Source of the DNA: Desulfobacterales bacterium | Lineage (GTDB): Bacteria; Desulfobacterota; Syntrophobacteria; B119-G9 | Assembly: GCA_026983715.1 (NCBI GenBank) | Contig: JALSTM010000190.1 | Location: forward strand, 1-45,627 | Direction of reading: 5' to 3' | Length of the DNA stretch: 45,627 bases | In this document: positions 26,348 to 35,251 of the stretch, piece by piece | Numbering within the stretch: the first letter of the stretch is position 1 | Layout: the number at the start of each line of letters is the position of its first letter | Notes under the pieces: model-generated | Told to the model about the DNA's origin: nothing | What the model saw: the letters and a program-made list of their open reading frames with translations, nothing else | Database searches by the model: none | Made by a program: the position numbers and the translations under genes

Positions 26348-28171
26348 GTGAGACCCAGAAGAGTTTACATTGTAAGCGCCAGTCAGAAGATCCACCAGAT
26401 AATGCGAGCAGCTTTTCAACCACCCGGCTACGTTTGCGAGTTGTTGACAGATTTTAAAACCTTGGCGGAAGAAGGCCTTCAGTCTCCTGATGTTATTGTA
26501 ATTGATCTTACAGATTTCCGAAGAGAACAAATAATAGACTCCTCTCGCAACTACCTGAAAAAGCAAGCAGGCACTCTTGCCGTTTTTATTAACAATGGAC
26601 CTGACCACGATCTATTGAAAACGATTCCAGAGAAAAATATGTTTGACCTCTTGATTAGCCCCGTTTCTTTAGATCAAGCTATCGCACTGGTAAATCGAGT
26701 CAACATGATTTTTTCGCTACGAGAGAGAATAAAAACCGAGTTACAGGAAAAAAACAGTATAATAAAAAATTTACCTCTTCCCATCCTGATTATCTCTGAG
26801 GACCTTACAGTCACGTTTGCAAACCGGGCTTCGAAAAAAGTTTTCGGTATCCCTGAAACCACAAACACGAGTGAAATTCCGATTGAAAGAATTGTCGAAT
26901 CTATAAGCCGGGATGACAGAAAGGAGTTTGCCGAAGCCCTTAGAAGAGCATTCTGTGCAGGGCTTAAATCTGCTTTGAAAGTCGAGTTGGAACTCAATGG
27001 TGCAAGCTCAGGGATCCTTCCCCTGAAAATTTTTCCTGTCACAGATGATGTCGATCTCCAAGAAAAGACGAAGGTTTTCATTGTTGCCGATTACGGTGAA
27101 ATTTTTACAGCGGATGAGGCTGAAATTCTTCAAAAAGAAAAACTGGTGGTGCTTGGGCAATTGTCAGCGGAGATTGCCCACGAAATAAGAAACTCACTTA
27201 TGAGCATTGGTGGTTTTGTCCAAATAATGGGTGCCAGAAACCAGGAGGAAGGGAAGAAAATGATCCTGGTGGAAGTGAAAAGGTTAGAAAGATTCCTGAG
27301 TTCAATTAGAGAATATGCGAGACCCGCGCTGGATGTTTGTGATGTTGATGTACTGGAATTGCTGGAATCCGTCCTGGAACTTATGGGGCCGGAACTTAAA
27401 AAGCATGGAATATCACACTTTGTGTCGGCAAATAGTAAGGTTTCGAGGATTCAAACCATTCCGGATATGCTGAGGCAGGTAATAATAAACCTGATCAAGA
27501 ACTCTATAGAAGCCATGCCAGAAGGTGGTGTTTTAGATATTGCCGTATCTGAAACCGGTGACAAAATCATCATATCGATAAGTGACCAAGGATCAGGTAT
27601 CGAGGAACCACAGGAAAATCTCTTCACGCCGCTTTCGGAAGGGGGAAAAAGTATAGGGCTTCCAGTCTCTAGCAAGCTGATAAAGGATCTCGGCGGTAGC
27701 ATTGGTTTCAAGAGTTCCCTTTCTGGAACCACCTTTACACTGGAACTACCCAGGCGCTGTCCTAGTCATGGCTATCGTCCCATAAGCCGCAGCGCTCGCT
27801 GCAGAACCGCACCAACTGATCCACAATCAGATCGGAGGTGTGACAGGAGGTTTTTCGTATCCATCCCTGCAAGTTGTATAGCAAGGGACACGAAGATAAA
27901 CGCACGAATAGTTAATTTGAGTAAGAACGGAATCTTGCTTAGTATATCAAGGATGGTACAGAAAATTGAGAATTTGTCAGCTGTCGAATTTGATGTTCCC
28001 TCGGTTCATTCAAGTGAGGTCAATCGTATCAAGGCTCGAATAACACCCGTTAGAAAACAAAAGAAAAACGGGACATTGTTCCTTGGGTGTCGGATTGAAC
28101 CTGAAGAGTCAACCCATTCGCACTGGAATAAGTTCATAAGGGAGCTTCACCTCTATAACACAAACTCTTGA
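26348..28171 (+). CDS. Sensor histidine kinase: receiver-like, PAS, kinase core, C-terminal PilZ
   Basis: A large hybrid signalling protein (617 codons counted from ATG 26318; I favour GTG 26348, which has GGGG eight bases upstream). In that 617 numbering: a receiver-like domain (about 14-128, Asp63 in VIVIDLTD), a PAS domain (about 148-262), the HisKA dimer helix with the phospho-acceptor His288 in SAEIAHEIRNSL, and an HATPase domain (N-box NLIKNSIEAMPEGG, G-box DQGSGIE, GxGL-like SIGLPVSSKLIKDLGG). A PilZ domain closes the protein (about 510-612) with RRFFVSIPA and NLSKNGILL, the Arg and D/NxSxxG elements that bind cyclic di-GMP. No membrane segment is seen, so it is cytosolic. The partner response regulator is not adjacent. 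Confidence 0.88.
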   Translation: MRPRRVYIVSASQKIHQIMRAAFQPPGYVCELLTDFKTLAEEGLQSPDVIVIDLTDFRREQIIDSSRNYLKKQAGTLAVFINNGPDHDLLKTIPEKNMFDLLISPVSLDQAIALVNRVNMIFSLRERIKTELQEKNSIIKNLPLPILIISEDLTVTFANRASKKVFGIPETTNTSEIPIERIVESISRDDRKEFAEALRRAFCAGLKSALKVELELNGASSGILPLKIFPVTDDVDLQEKTKVFIVADYGEIFTADEAEILQKEKLVVLGQLSAEIAHEIRNSLMSIGGFVQIMGARNQEEGKKMILVEVKRLERFLSSIREYARPALDVCDVDVLELLESVLELMGPELKKHGISHFVSANSKVSRIQTIPDMLRQVIINLIKNSIEAMPEGGVLDIAVSETGDKIIISISDQGSGIEEPQENLFTPLSEGGKSIGLPVSSKLIKDLGGSIGFKSSLSGTTFTLELPRRCPSHGYRPISRSARCRTAPTDPQSDRRCDRRFFVSIPASCIARDTKINARIVNLSKNGILLSISRMVQKIENLSAVEFDVPSVHSSEVNRIKARITPVRKQKKNGTLFLGCRIEPEESTHSHWNKFIRELHLYNTNS

Positions 28172-28499
28172 AACCGTGACGAAACTTTATGGCTAATTTG
28201 TATAACATGTCTATATTGCTGTTTGTTAGTCACATAGTAGGGATGGATTATTCTTCACCTTGTCAAGCAATCTTTATACGCCCTTCGGGTCGTCCACCTG
28301 CACCGCATCTTCGGCGTCATCGCCTGCCGGACATAGCGTACTATAGTCCGCCGGGCTCATCCCTGCATCTACGGCCCAGGTGAACAATCACGGATTCAGG
28401 AAACTAGCATGTTACTCCCCTGGAATTTATCAAAAACTTGCCAAACTTCCGCGATTTCTCTAAAGTATACGTTGAAGATATAAATGACAGGGAGCGATC
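28172..28499. other. 328-bp intergenic region, possible dispersed repeat
   Basis: No gene supported. The stretch 28270-28385 is more GC-rich than its surroundings and contains short self-complementary pieces (GCCGG/CCGCCGGGC), so it may be another dispersed repeat, but no second copy was found in the window. AGGGAG before 28500 is the Shine-Dalgarno of the next gene. Confidence 0.35.
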
Positions 28500-29561
28500 A
28501 TGAGCGGTGATTTTCCAAGTTCGGACGATTTCCATGCAATTCTGGGCAGTTTTTCCAATTTTAAAGATTGTAGGGTGATGATTATAGGCGACATCATTTT
28601 AGATGAGTTCGTGTACGGTAATGTCGAACGAATCTCACCGGAGGCACCGGTTCCGGTAGTTGAAGTTGAAAGAGAAACATCTCTCCTGGGAGGAGCAGCA
28701 AATGTCCTGAATAACATTGTATCGCTGGAAGGAGAGACTTACTTGTGCGGAGTGGTGGGGAAAGATAGTGCAGGGGACAGGGTTTTTCAGTTGCTGGAAG
28801 AAAGAAATTGTTCCACGGCTGGTCTTATTAGAGAAGAAGGGCGAAAAACAACGATAAAAACTAGAGTAATAGCCAACAAGCAACAAGTTGTCAGGTTTGA
28901 CAGGGAAAACAGGACTCCGATATCTAACGATACCCTGGGCAAACTGAAAGAGAAAATCGAGGAACAGCTTGAAAAGGTGGATCTTGTAATAATATCCGAC
29001 TATGGCAAGGGCGTAATAACCGGTGAGTTGATGAGATTTTTGAGCGGTAGGTCAAAACGGAAGAAAAAAATGATTCTTGTCGATCCGAAAATTAAGAATG
29101 CAACGATGTACAGGGGGGCTACCTATATTACCCCGAACCAGAAAGAAGCCGAAAACATGACGGATGTAAAAATCACTGACCATAAATCCCTCTGCCAGGC
29201 TGGTAATCTTCTGATGGAAAGGCTCAATTGCGAGGCTGCAATTATAACACTTGGTGAAAAAGGGATGAGCATTTTTGAAAGAAGCGGAAGAGTTACCGAT
29301 ATTCCGGCGATTGCAAGAGAAGTCTATGACGTCACGGGAGCCGGCGATACAGTGATTGGAGTCGTGGGGTTGGGTTTGGCGGCAAAACTCTCACTCTTGC
29401 AGGCGGCATTCTTGGCCAATGTTGCGGCAGGGATCGTGGTGGGAGAACTCGGGACGGCTGCCGTTTCTTCTGCAAAGTTGAAAAAAGCCGTACGGGAGTT
29501 CTCAAAAGATCAAACCAAAATAAACGGAACCATAAATCAATATAAAAACAACCTGGCATAA
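28500..29561 (+). CDS. rfaE1: D-glycero-beta-D-manno-heptose-7-phosphate kinase
   Basis: PfkB/ribokinase-family kinase that makes heptose 1,7-bisphosphate for the lipopolysaccharide inner core. Residues 20-60 give the family start MIIGDIILDEFVYGNVERISPEAPVPVV in short pieces, LLGGAANVLNNI is the substrate-binding Gly-Gly motif, and VYDVTGAGDTVIGVV near residue 280 is the PfkB signature 2 with the catalytic Asp. Length (353) corresponds to the kinase domain alone; the nucleotidyltransferase half found in HldE is absent, so rfaE2 must be elsewhere. AGGGAG precedes the ATG. It abuts the DUF4416 gene by one base. Confidence 0.92.
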   Translation: MSGDFPSSDDFHAILGSFSNFKDCRVMIIGDIILDEFVYGNVERISPEAPVPVVEVERETSLLGGAANVLNNIVSLEGETYLCGVVGKDSAGDRVFQLLEERNCSTAGLIREEGRKTTIKTRVIANKQQVVRFDRENRTPISNDTLGKLKEKIEEQLEKVDLVIISDYGKGVITGELMRFLSGRSKRKKKMILVDPKIKNATMYRGATYITPNQKEAENMTDVKITDHKSLCQAGNLLMERLNCEAAIITLGEKGMSIFERSGRVTDIPAIAREVYDVTGAGDTVIGVVGLGLAAKLSLLQAAFLANVAAGIVVGELGTAAVSSAKLKKAVREFSKDQTKINGTINQYKNNLA

Positions 29562-29562
29562 T

Positions 29563-30093
29563 ATGAGTGTACTCAAGGAACCCAAGCCTGCCAAGGTCCT
29601 AACGGCGCTTCTATTCAACCCTTCACTGGATCAGAAAAATGTTTTTGAAATCCTCACAGCACATTTTGGTGACATGGATTTTATCAGTGAGAGTATCAGG
29701 TTCGATTACAGCGCCTATTATGAACCTGAAATGGGAAGCGACCTCATAAGGCGCTTTGTAACGTACAGGGATCTGAAAGAACAGGACGGACTCGTTTCGT
29801 TAAAACTCCTTTCCGTCGAAATAGAAAACATGTTTAAGAATAACGGTAATAGACGTTTAAATATCGATCCAGGCCTTATAACTCTGGAAAGACTGGTACT
29901 CGCCACGGGGAAAAACTACACTCACCGCATTTACCTGGGAAAGGGTGTCTTTGGTGATCTCACCCTAATATATAAAAAGGGATCTTACACCCCTCTCCCA
30001 TGGACATACCCTGACTACAGGGAACCAGTGGTTATTGGGTGGCTGAACAAGATAAGGCAAAAATACAACCAGCAGCTAAGAGGTATTGGATAG
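29563..30093 (+). CDS. DUF4416 family protein
   Basis: Conserved protein of unknown function, 176 residues, common in deltaproteobacteria. The sequence shows the family pattern: PKPAKVLTALLFNP at the start, FDYSAYYEPEMGSDLIRRFVTY, NIDPGLITLERLVLATGKNY, and SYTPLPWTYPDYR near the end. It starts one base after the stop of rfaE1 and is likely cotranscribed with it, which hints at envelope metabolism. It converges with the beta-CASP gene at a distance of 13 bp. Confidence 0.85.
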   Translation: MSVLKEPKPAKVLTALLFNPSLDQKNVFEILTAHFGDMDFISESIRFDYSAYYEPEMGSDLIRRFVTYRDLKEQDGLVSLKLLSVEIENMFKNNGNRRLNIDPGLITLERLVLATGKNYTHRIYLGKGVFGDLTLIYKKGSYTPLPWTYPDYREPVVIGWLNKIRQKYNQQLRGIG

Positions 30094-30106
30094 AAACGGT
30101 GCACTT

Positions 30107-31687
30107 TCAGGAGATTCTCAGGCTCTGCCCCCTTTTCGGCACAAATACCTTGTAGCCGTCTTTCTCCAAGTATCCTGCAAAAGAAAGCGCCTGGTCTTCC
30201 TCTCCGTGAACTACCGCCACGTTTTTGATCTTCAAGTTCGACTTTTTAATGAAGGTATGCAGCTCTTCCCTATCAGCATGAGCACTAAACCCGTCGATTT
30301 TTACCACTCTCGCTTTTAAGGGGTACTCCTTGTTGTAGAACTTTAAAAGAGGCGGGTTCCCCTTTCGTCCCGAGGCCTCGTACTTTTGGCCAAGTTCCTG
30401 GATTCGTCTGCCAAGAGTATTCTGGGCCATGTAACCGACTATCAGGATGGTGTTAAGCTCGTTGTGAATCTTGTGTCTTAGATGATGCAATATCCTGCCG
30501 CCTTCACACATACCCGATCCAGCGAGAACAATGTGGGGTGTTTTGTCTCTGTTTAATGCCATCGATTCTTCAACTGTTTCAACGAAGCGAAGCATGGGGA
30601 AAGTGAAGGGATTTACACCTTGCTTGAGGAAAACCTCGCGGGTTTCCCTATCGTAGACCTCCGGGTGTTCGCCGAAAACCCTTGTAATTTCTGTTGCCAA
30701 GGGACTATCCACGTACACGGGAACCTTGGGAACCTCGTTATTCATGTAAAGTTCATGCAAGAAGTAGATGAGCTCCTGTGTTCTGCCATAGGCAAACGAA
30801 GGGATAATGACCGATCCACCACGATGTACTGTTTCGGTTATTACCTGCTTTAACGAATCTTTTAGGTCCTGCACTGGTTGGTGAGTCCTATCGCCATACG
30901 TGCTTTCGATAATGAGTAGGTCCACGTTTCTGTCTTTGCCATCGAAGTTAAGAGTCGGATCTTCGATGATCGGTTTATCGAACCTTCCTACGTCACCAGT
31001 GAAAAGAATGGTGTATTTTCTGCCGTTTTCTTCTAGGTTGAGAGCTACCATCGATGATCCCAGGATATGACCCGCATCATAAAAGGTGCACGTTACCCTG
31101 TGGCCTACGGTCACGGGGTGCTGATATGGAACACCCCGGAAAAATTGAAGAGAATCCTCGGCGTCTTCCATGGTGTAGAGAGGTTCCACAATGTTGAGGT
31201 TATGTTCAAGGAGAAGATCTTTTATAACCTTATCATTTAGCTTATGTCCTTTTACTTTTAACCTTGACCTTATTTCCTTTATCTCCGGTTCGCACATTTG
31301 ATGTGGACCTGCATGCCTGGCGCACCTTTCTAAAAACCTCTTGGCAGTCTTGTAGTTTAAGTAGCTTGCGTCCGATTCCTGGATGTGTGCTGAATCTTTC
31401 AATAGAAGCCTGCTCGTGTCCATGGTGGAACGAGTGCAGACGATGTCTCCCTTGAAACCGTTTTTGGTAAGAAGTGGAATTCTGCCGGAGTGATCGATAT
31501 GTGCGTGGGAGAGAAGAACGTTGGTAATAAGGGAGGGATCTAGTGGCATCACCGTGTTTTTGGCTTGAGCCTCTTTCCTCCTTCCCTGGAACATTCCGCA
31601 ATCGAGTAATATGTTGTCTTTGCTTGTTGCAATAAGATGCATGGAACCTGTAACTTCCCGGGCGGCACCGTAAAATGTAACGATCAT
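30107..31687 (-). CDS. Beta-CASP metallo-beta-lactamase RNase
   Basis: Zinc-dependent RNA-processing enzyme of the beta-CASP family, 526 residues. Motif 2 is LLSHAHIDHSGRIP, motif 1 LLDCGMFQG, motif 3 FYDAGHILGSS, motif 4 ILFTGDVGRFDKP; the beta-CASP region includes VIIPSFAYGRTQELIYFL and GSGMCEGGRILHHL, and the C-terminal RMMBL part holds IDGFSAHADREEL. All metal ligands appear intact. It begins one base after the mlaD stop and is the last gene of the Mla transcription unit; AAGGTGAA in the end of mlaD serves as its Shine-Dalgarno. No function link with lipid transport is known. Confidence 0.93.
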   Translation of the reverse strand: MIVTFYGAAREVTGSMHLIATSKDNILLDCGMFQGRRKEAQAKNTVMPLDPSLITNVLLSHAHIDHSGRIPLLTKNGFKGDIVCTRSTMDTSRLLLKDSAHIQESDASYLNYKTAKRFLERCARHAGPHQMCEPEIKEIRSRLKVKGHKLNDKVIKDLLLEHNLNIVEPLYTMEDAEDSLQFFRGVPYQHPVTVGHRVTCTFYDAGHILGSSMVALNLEENGRKYTILFTGDVGRFDKPIIEDPTLNFDGKDRNVDLLIIESTYGDRTHQPVQDLKDSLKQVITETVHRGGSVIIPSFAYGRTQELIYFLHELYMNNEVPKVPVYVDSPLATEITRVFGEHPEVYDRETREVFLKQGVNPFTFPMLRFVETVEESMALNRDKTPHIVLAGSGMCEGGRILHHLRHKIHNELNTILIVGYMAQNTLGRRIQELGQKYEASGRKGNPPLLKFYNKEYPLKARVVKIDGFSAHADREELHTFIKKSNLKIKNVAVVHGEEDQALSFAGYLEKDGYKVFVPKRGQSLRIS

Positions 31688-31688
31688 A

Positions 31689-32141
31689 TTATTTCACCTT
31701 TCCAAATATGTATTTCCCAATCAGCTCCTCAAGGTCTAGCGGGGGCTCCGTTTCCCTGATTCGCCCCCCTGGAGGGATGATTTCATCTGATGCCCCGGGG
31801 GAGATCATTACATATTTATCTCCGATAATTCCCATGGTTTTAATAGATGCTATTGAATCTTCCTCCAGCTTAACGTCCCGCACTATTCGCATCTTGACCA
31901 GGGCTTCCTTGTCTTTTGTGAGAGATATCCCCACCACTCTCCCGATTTCGACACCGGCCATGGAAACTATGGCATCCTTTTTTAGGCCGGCAACCGATGA
32001 GAATACGGCACTCACCTGGTAATACTTGCTTTTCCCGAGAAGGGTCACTTCTCCAAGAGACAGCGACAGGTAAGCAAGAGATATCATTCCAATCAATAAG
32101 AATATCCCGACCAAAAACTCCGTAACACCTTTCCGCTCCAT
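31689..32141 (-). CDS. mlaD: MlaD, MCE-domain lipid transport protein
   Basis: Inner-membrane-anchored substrate-binding part of the Mla ABC lipid transporter. A single N-terminal membrane helix (FLVGIFLLIGMISLAYLSLSLG) is followed by one MCE domain with VSAVFSSVAGLKKDAIVSMAGVEIGRV and IKTMGIIGDKYVMISPG in the conserved places. Length 150 is standard. GGAGG is five bases before the ATG, and the gene follows mlaE by 16 bp. Confidence 0.92.
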   Translation of the reverse strand: MERKGVTEFLVGIFLLIGMISLAYLSLSLGEVTLLGKSKYYQVSAVFSSVAGLKKDAIVSMAGVEIGRVVGISLTKDKEALVKMRIVRDVKLEEDSIASIKTMGIIGDKYVMISPGASDEIIPPGGRIRETEPPLDLEELIGKYIFGKVK

Positions 32142-32157
32142 TATTCCTCCAACACCC

Positions 32158-32943
32158 CTAAAGCATAAGTGATGTTATGATATAATCGCAAACCAGTACC
32201 ATGACAGACGAGAGCACAACGGCTTCGGTGGTTGCCTTGCTAACTCCTTCCGCACCAAAGCTTCCCCGTCTGGTTCCTGCCCAAAATCCCTTGTAACAAC
32301 ATATCCAGATAATTAAAACAGCAAAAAAGAAGGATTTTACAACCCCCATCCATACGTCCTGGTTGAGGACACTGTTTTTCATCCCCCAGATAAAGGCTCC
32401 CGGATTAACACCCATGAGACCCACGCCGACCCCATAGCCTCCAAGCATGCCTACGATATCAAAGATTGCCGTGAGTAACGGAACAGCAATGATACACCCT
32501 AGTACCTTAGGCGCAATAATGTAGCTATATGGGTCTATCGCCATGCATTCGAGGGCTTCTATCTGTTCCTCGATGCGCATTATACCAATTTCTGCGCAAA
32601 TGGCAGACCCAGCTCTCCCAGTTACCATCAGTGCCGTGAGAACCGGCCCCAGCTCCCTGATGAGGCTTAACGCAACGGCAGAGCCCAGCAATCCTTCTGA
32701 GCCGAATTTTGATAAGGTATAATAGCCTTGGAGACCCAATACCATTCCGGAGAAAGCTGCAGTGAATGAAACTACCGCCATGGACTTGTTGCCGATAAAA
32801 TGTACCTGTTTTATCGTGGAAAAAAACTTCCCCGGGGGCTTAAAAATGCCGAGAAACGAGTAGTAAAAAAAGAGTCCCATCCTCCCGAGTTCCTGTACCA
32901 AGTTTATTCCGTATCTTCCAATCGCAGAAATTACTCTGACCAT
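32158..32943 (-). CDS. mlaE: MlaE, ABC lipid transporter permease
   Basis: Permease of the Mla phospholipid transporter (Ttg2B/YrbE type), 261 residues with about five or six membrane helices. The conserved block GPVLTALMVTGRAGSAICAEIGIMRIEEQIEALECM is present, including the Glu cluster that contacts the ATPase MlaF, and DPYSYIIAPKVLGCIIAVPLLT follows. The C-terminal FGAEGVSKATTEAVVLSSVMVLVCDYI is also typical. It is placed between mlaF and mlaD in the normal order. Confidence 0.93.
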   Translation of the reverse strand: MVRVISAIGRYGINLVQELGRMGLFFYYSFLGIFKPPGKFFSTIKQVHFIGNKSMAVVSFTAAFSGMVLGLQGYYTLSKFGSEGLLGSAVALSLIRELGPVLTALMVTGRAGSAICAEIGIMRIEEQIEALECMAIDPYSYIIAPKVLGCIIAVPLLTAIFDIVGMLGGYGVGVGLMGVNPGAFIWGMKNSVLNQDVWMGVVKSFFFAVLIIWICCYKGFWAGTRRGSFGAEGVSKATTEAVVLSSVMVLVCDYIITSLML

Positions 32944-32975
32944 TTCTTTCTCTACTCTTCCTCGACTACAGATCC

Positions 32976-33779
32976 CTAGGCTTTGCTCAACAATGATTCG
33001 AGAAACTGCGAGTCCTTGGAATATTTCTCTTCGGGTTGCCTTTCCAGGAATTGTCGCACCCTTTGGTTAGTGCTTTTCTTAACTTCCTCAGGAGTACCAT
33101 AAGCCAGTATCTCACCCTTATCCATGACAATTAATTGGTCCGCAATCGTAAAGGCACTTTCAAGTTCGTGAGTAACAACCACTATCGTCATCCCGAAGGC
33201 TGACTTGAGCTTCAAAATCAGGTTATCCAATCCCGCGGAAGTTATGGGATCAAGGCCTGATGAAGGTTCATCAAAAAAAAGTATCTCCGGATCCATGGCC
33301 AGTGCTCTTGCCAGCCCAGCCCTTTTTCTCATACCTCCACTTAACTGTGAAGGCATGAAATCTTCAAAGCCAGCCAGGCCGACCATCTCAAGTTTCAGTT
33401 GACACATTATGCGGATGGTTTCCTCGCTCAGCTTGGTATGAACACGGAGAGGCACAGCGATGTTTTCACCAACCGTCATCGAATTAAAAAGGGCTCCTCC
33501 CTGGAAGAGAACTCCGATTCTCTTCCTGAAGGTGTCTAACTCCTTCCGACTCATTTTGACAAGGTTTTTCCCATCTACGTAAATATTGCCGCTGGTGGGT
33601 TTCTTTAAACCGATGAGAAGTTTCAGGAGAGTACTTTTTCCGCATCCACTGACTCCCATAATCACGGTGATAGCACGTGGAGTCACATCGAAGGTAAGGT
33701 TATGAAGAACTTCGAGGCTGTCATAGTGAGCCACAATATTTTCTACTCGTATCAGGGGGCTGCTTTCGACATTTGGCAT
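32976..33779 (-). CDS. mlaF: MlaF, ABC lipid transporter ATPase
   Basis: ATPase of the Mla transporter that powers phospholipid movement between inner and outer membranes. Walker A is GVSGCGKSTLLK, the ABC signature is SQLSGGMRKRAGLARAL (the RKRxxLARAL form typical of MlaF), Walker B is ILFFDEPSSGLDP, and the switch His is in VVVTHEL. I place the start at ATG 33779; a TTG at 33797 would add six residues. It follows the STAS gene closely and is followed by mlaE. Confidence 0.93.
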   Translation of the reverse strand: MPNVESSPLIRVENIVAHYDSLEVLHNLTFDVTPRAITVIMGVSGCGKSTLLKLLIGLKKPTSGNIYVDGKNLVKMSRKELDTFRKRIGVLFQGGALFNSMTVGENIAVPLRVHTKLSEETIRIMCQLKLEMVGLAGFEDFMPSQLSGGMRKRAGLARALAMDPEILFFDEPSSGLDPITSAGLDNLILKLKSAFGMTIVVVTHELESAFTIADQLIVMDKGEILAYGTPEEVKKSTNQRVRQFLERQPEEKYSKDSQFLESLLSKA

Positions 33780-33818
33780 GTTACCCGGATCTTTCAATTC
33801 TTATCAAACTCTACGCTA

Positions 33819-34160
33819 TTAGGATTTAAGGGAAGCAATTGCCTGTTCTTCGTTGTCTCGAATTTCGAATACCTTTTCTAACCGTGCAAGTTTAATAACT
33901 TCCATTGTTTTTGCGTTCAACCCTGCCAGGATCAGCCTGCCACCGTGCTTGTCAAGCGCCCTGAGCGCTTCAATCAAGGTAGCAATGCCGGAGCTATCCA
34001 TGTAACCCACCTTGTCCAGGTTGACTATTACCGCCGGCACTTTGTCTTTCGCCAATTGCAGTAAAACCTCCCTTGCTTTCGGTGATGAATAGAGATCGAA
34101 GTCACCCTCCAAGTCGATCACGCTAATACCATCATTTACCTGTCGCAACGATACCTTCAC
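33819..34160 (-). CDS. STAS-domain anti-sigma factor antagonist-like protein
   Basis: Small STAS protein of the SpoIIAA/RsbV type. VDLEGDFDLYSSPKAREVLL-like strands and YMDSSGIATLIEAL carry the phosphorylatable serine pair, and GGRLILAGLNAKTMEVIKLARLEKVF follows. I take GTG 34160 as start, with AGAGG nine bases upstream; an upstream TTG at 34184 is possible. It overlaps the 3' end of the kinase gene. In most Mla operons the STAS protein is the degenerate MlaB; this one keeps the serine motif and a kinase partner, so it may be a phospho-switch and also contact MlaF. Confidence 0.87.
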   Translation of the reverse strand: MKVSLRQVNDGISVIDLEGDFDLYSSPKAREVLLQLAKDKVPAVIVNLDKVGYMDSSGIATLIEALRALDKHGGRLILAGLNAKTMEVIKLARLEKVFEIRDNEEQAIASLKS

Positions 34161-34629
34161 GATTGTTAACCTCTTTACCTGCAAGATACTTGACCAGCTT
34201 CAATTGATTGCACCCGGACCTCGTAACACAATAGTCAACTTCGTCAACCGCCCGGTGAATTAGTGTCACCCCAAGGCCTCCACCGGCGGAATTAGCAGAG
34301 TCGAAAGACTCAATGGATTCAGGTTGAAAAGGGGAAGCGTTGTCCTCCAAAACAACCTCGATTCTGTCCTCCAAAAGGTTGAAAATAAGCTTGAATTCTT
34401 TAGAGGTATCAAACTTGTAAGCATGCCTGATTATGTTAGTTGAAGCTTCATCGATGGCGATCTGGAGATGAATTATTTGCTCCTCCGACAATCCCGCCAG
34501 GCTCCCTATTTCCTCGGAAATAGCCCGCAAAACACGCATCATCTTGGGATGGCTGCTCACCCTTACCTCAACGACTTCTCTAGGCCTTTCACGTTCTTCT
34601 ATATCTTTTTTATTGTCCACTTTCTCCAT
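34132..34629 (-). CDS. RsbW/SpoIIAB-like serine kinase (HATPase_c anti-sigma type)
   Basis: GHKL-fold ATPase that in RsbW systems phosphorylates the STAS partner and can hold a sigma factor. The N-box is EEQIIHLQIAIDEASTNIIRHAYK, and the G-boxes are IEVVLEDNASPF and GGGLGVTLIHRAVDEVDY. 165 residues. It is the first gene of the minus-strand run into mlaF-mlaE-mlaD, and overlaps the STAS gene, so the pair is almost surely functional together. The divergent Rieske gene starts 141 bp away. Confidence 0.9.
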   Translation of the reverse strand: MEKVDNKKDIEERERPREVVEVRVSSHPKMMRVLRAISEEIGSLAGLSEEQIIHLQIAIDEASTNIIRHAYKFDTSKEFKLIFNLLEDRIEVVLEDNASPFQPESIESFDSANSAGGGLGVTLIHRAVDEVDYCVTRSGCNQLKLVKYLAGKEVNNREGIVATGK

Positions 34630-34770
34630 GTCATTAACCCCTATACGAAAATAAGCTAACAGAGGGCGTTTTTTTTGTCAATAAAAGTCCGTTATTGTGC
34701 TAAGAATCAGATATGAGAATTTTGTGATCACTATTTTAGCGGACGACAAAGTCGGTTTTCGGAAGATAAG

Positions 34771-35232
34771 ATGAACCTCGGTAGAGGAAAATACCCCGAA
34801 ACAGAAAAAACGAGCGAGTCCGTTTCATACAGATCATTTCTATGTAAATTGGTTAAGTTTCTCTACGTTATCATAGGGATTTTGGTATTCTGGCCTGTGT
34901 GGCGATTTTTGACCTACAGGCCTCGGGAAAAGAAAAAGCTAATATTGTCTGTTACGGGTAAACTCGGGACAGTTATCCACAAGGAAGGGATATACGTGAA
35001 CGTTCTCAGCAGCAAGATTATGGTTTTTTCAGATCGTTGCACCCACCTGGGGTGTGTTGTTCATTACGATCCCGAAACAAAAGAATTTAAGTGCCCTTGC
35101 CACGGTAGTAGGTTTGACAAAATGGGCCGAAGAATCGCCGGTCCGGCAAGGCTTCCTCTAGAAAAGATCCCATATAAGAAAGATAAAAAAGGAAATCTTG
35201 TAGTGTGGTTCCCTGTTTCACTTGAAAAATAA
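34771..35232 (+). CDS. Rieske [2Fe-2S] protein with one membrane helix
   Basis: Electron-transfer protein anchored by a single helix (about 28-47, KFLYVIIGILVFWPVWRF). The Rieske motifs are complete: CTHLGC (Cys90, His92, Cys95) and CPCHGS (Cys108, Cys110, His111), followed by the GPARLPLEKI proline loop. It resembles QcrA/PetA of quinol-cytochrome complexes, but no cytochrome b gene is next to it, so its partner is unknown. GGAAG is six bases before the ATG. It is divergent from the RsbW-STAS-mla operon. Confidence 0.9.
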   Translation: MNLGRGKYPETEKTSESVSYRSFLCKLVKFLYVIIGILVFWPVWRFLTYRPREKKKLILSVTGKLGTVIHKEGIYVNVLSSKIMVFSDRCTHLGCVVHYDPETKEFKCPCHGSRFDKMGRRIAGPARLPLEKIPYKKDKKGNLVVWFPVSLEK

Positions 35233-35251
35233 CGTGTTTTGTTTTTATATA

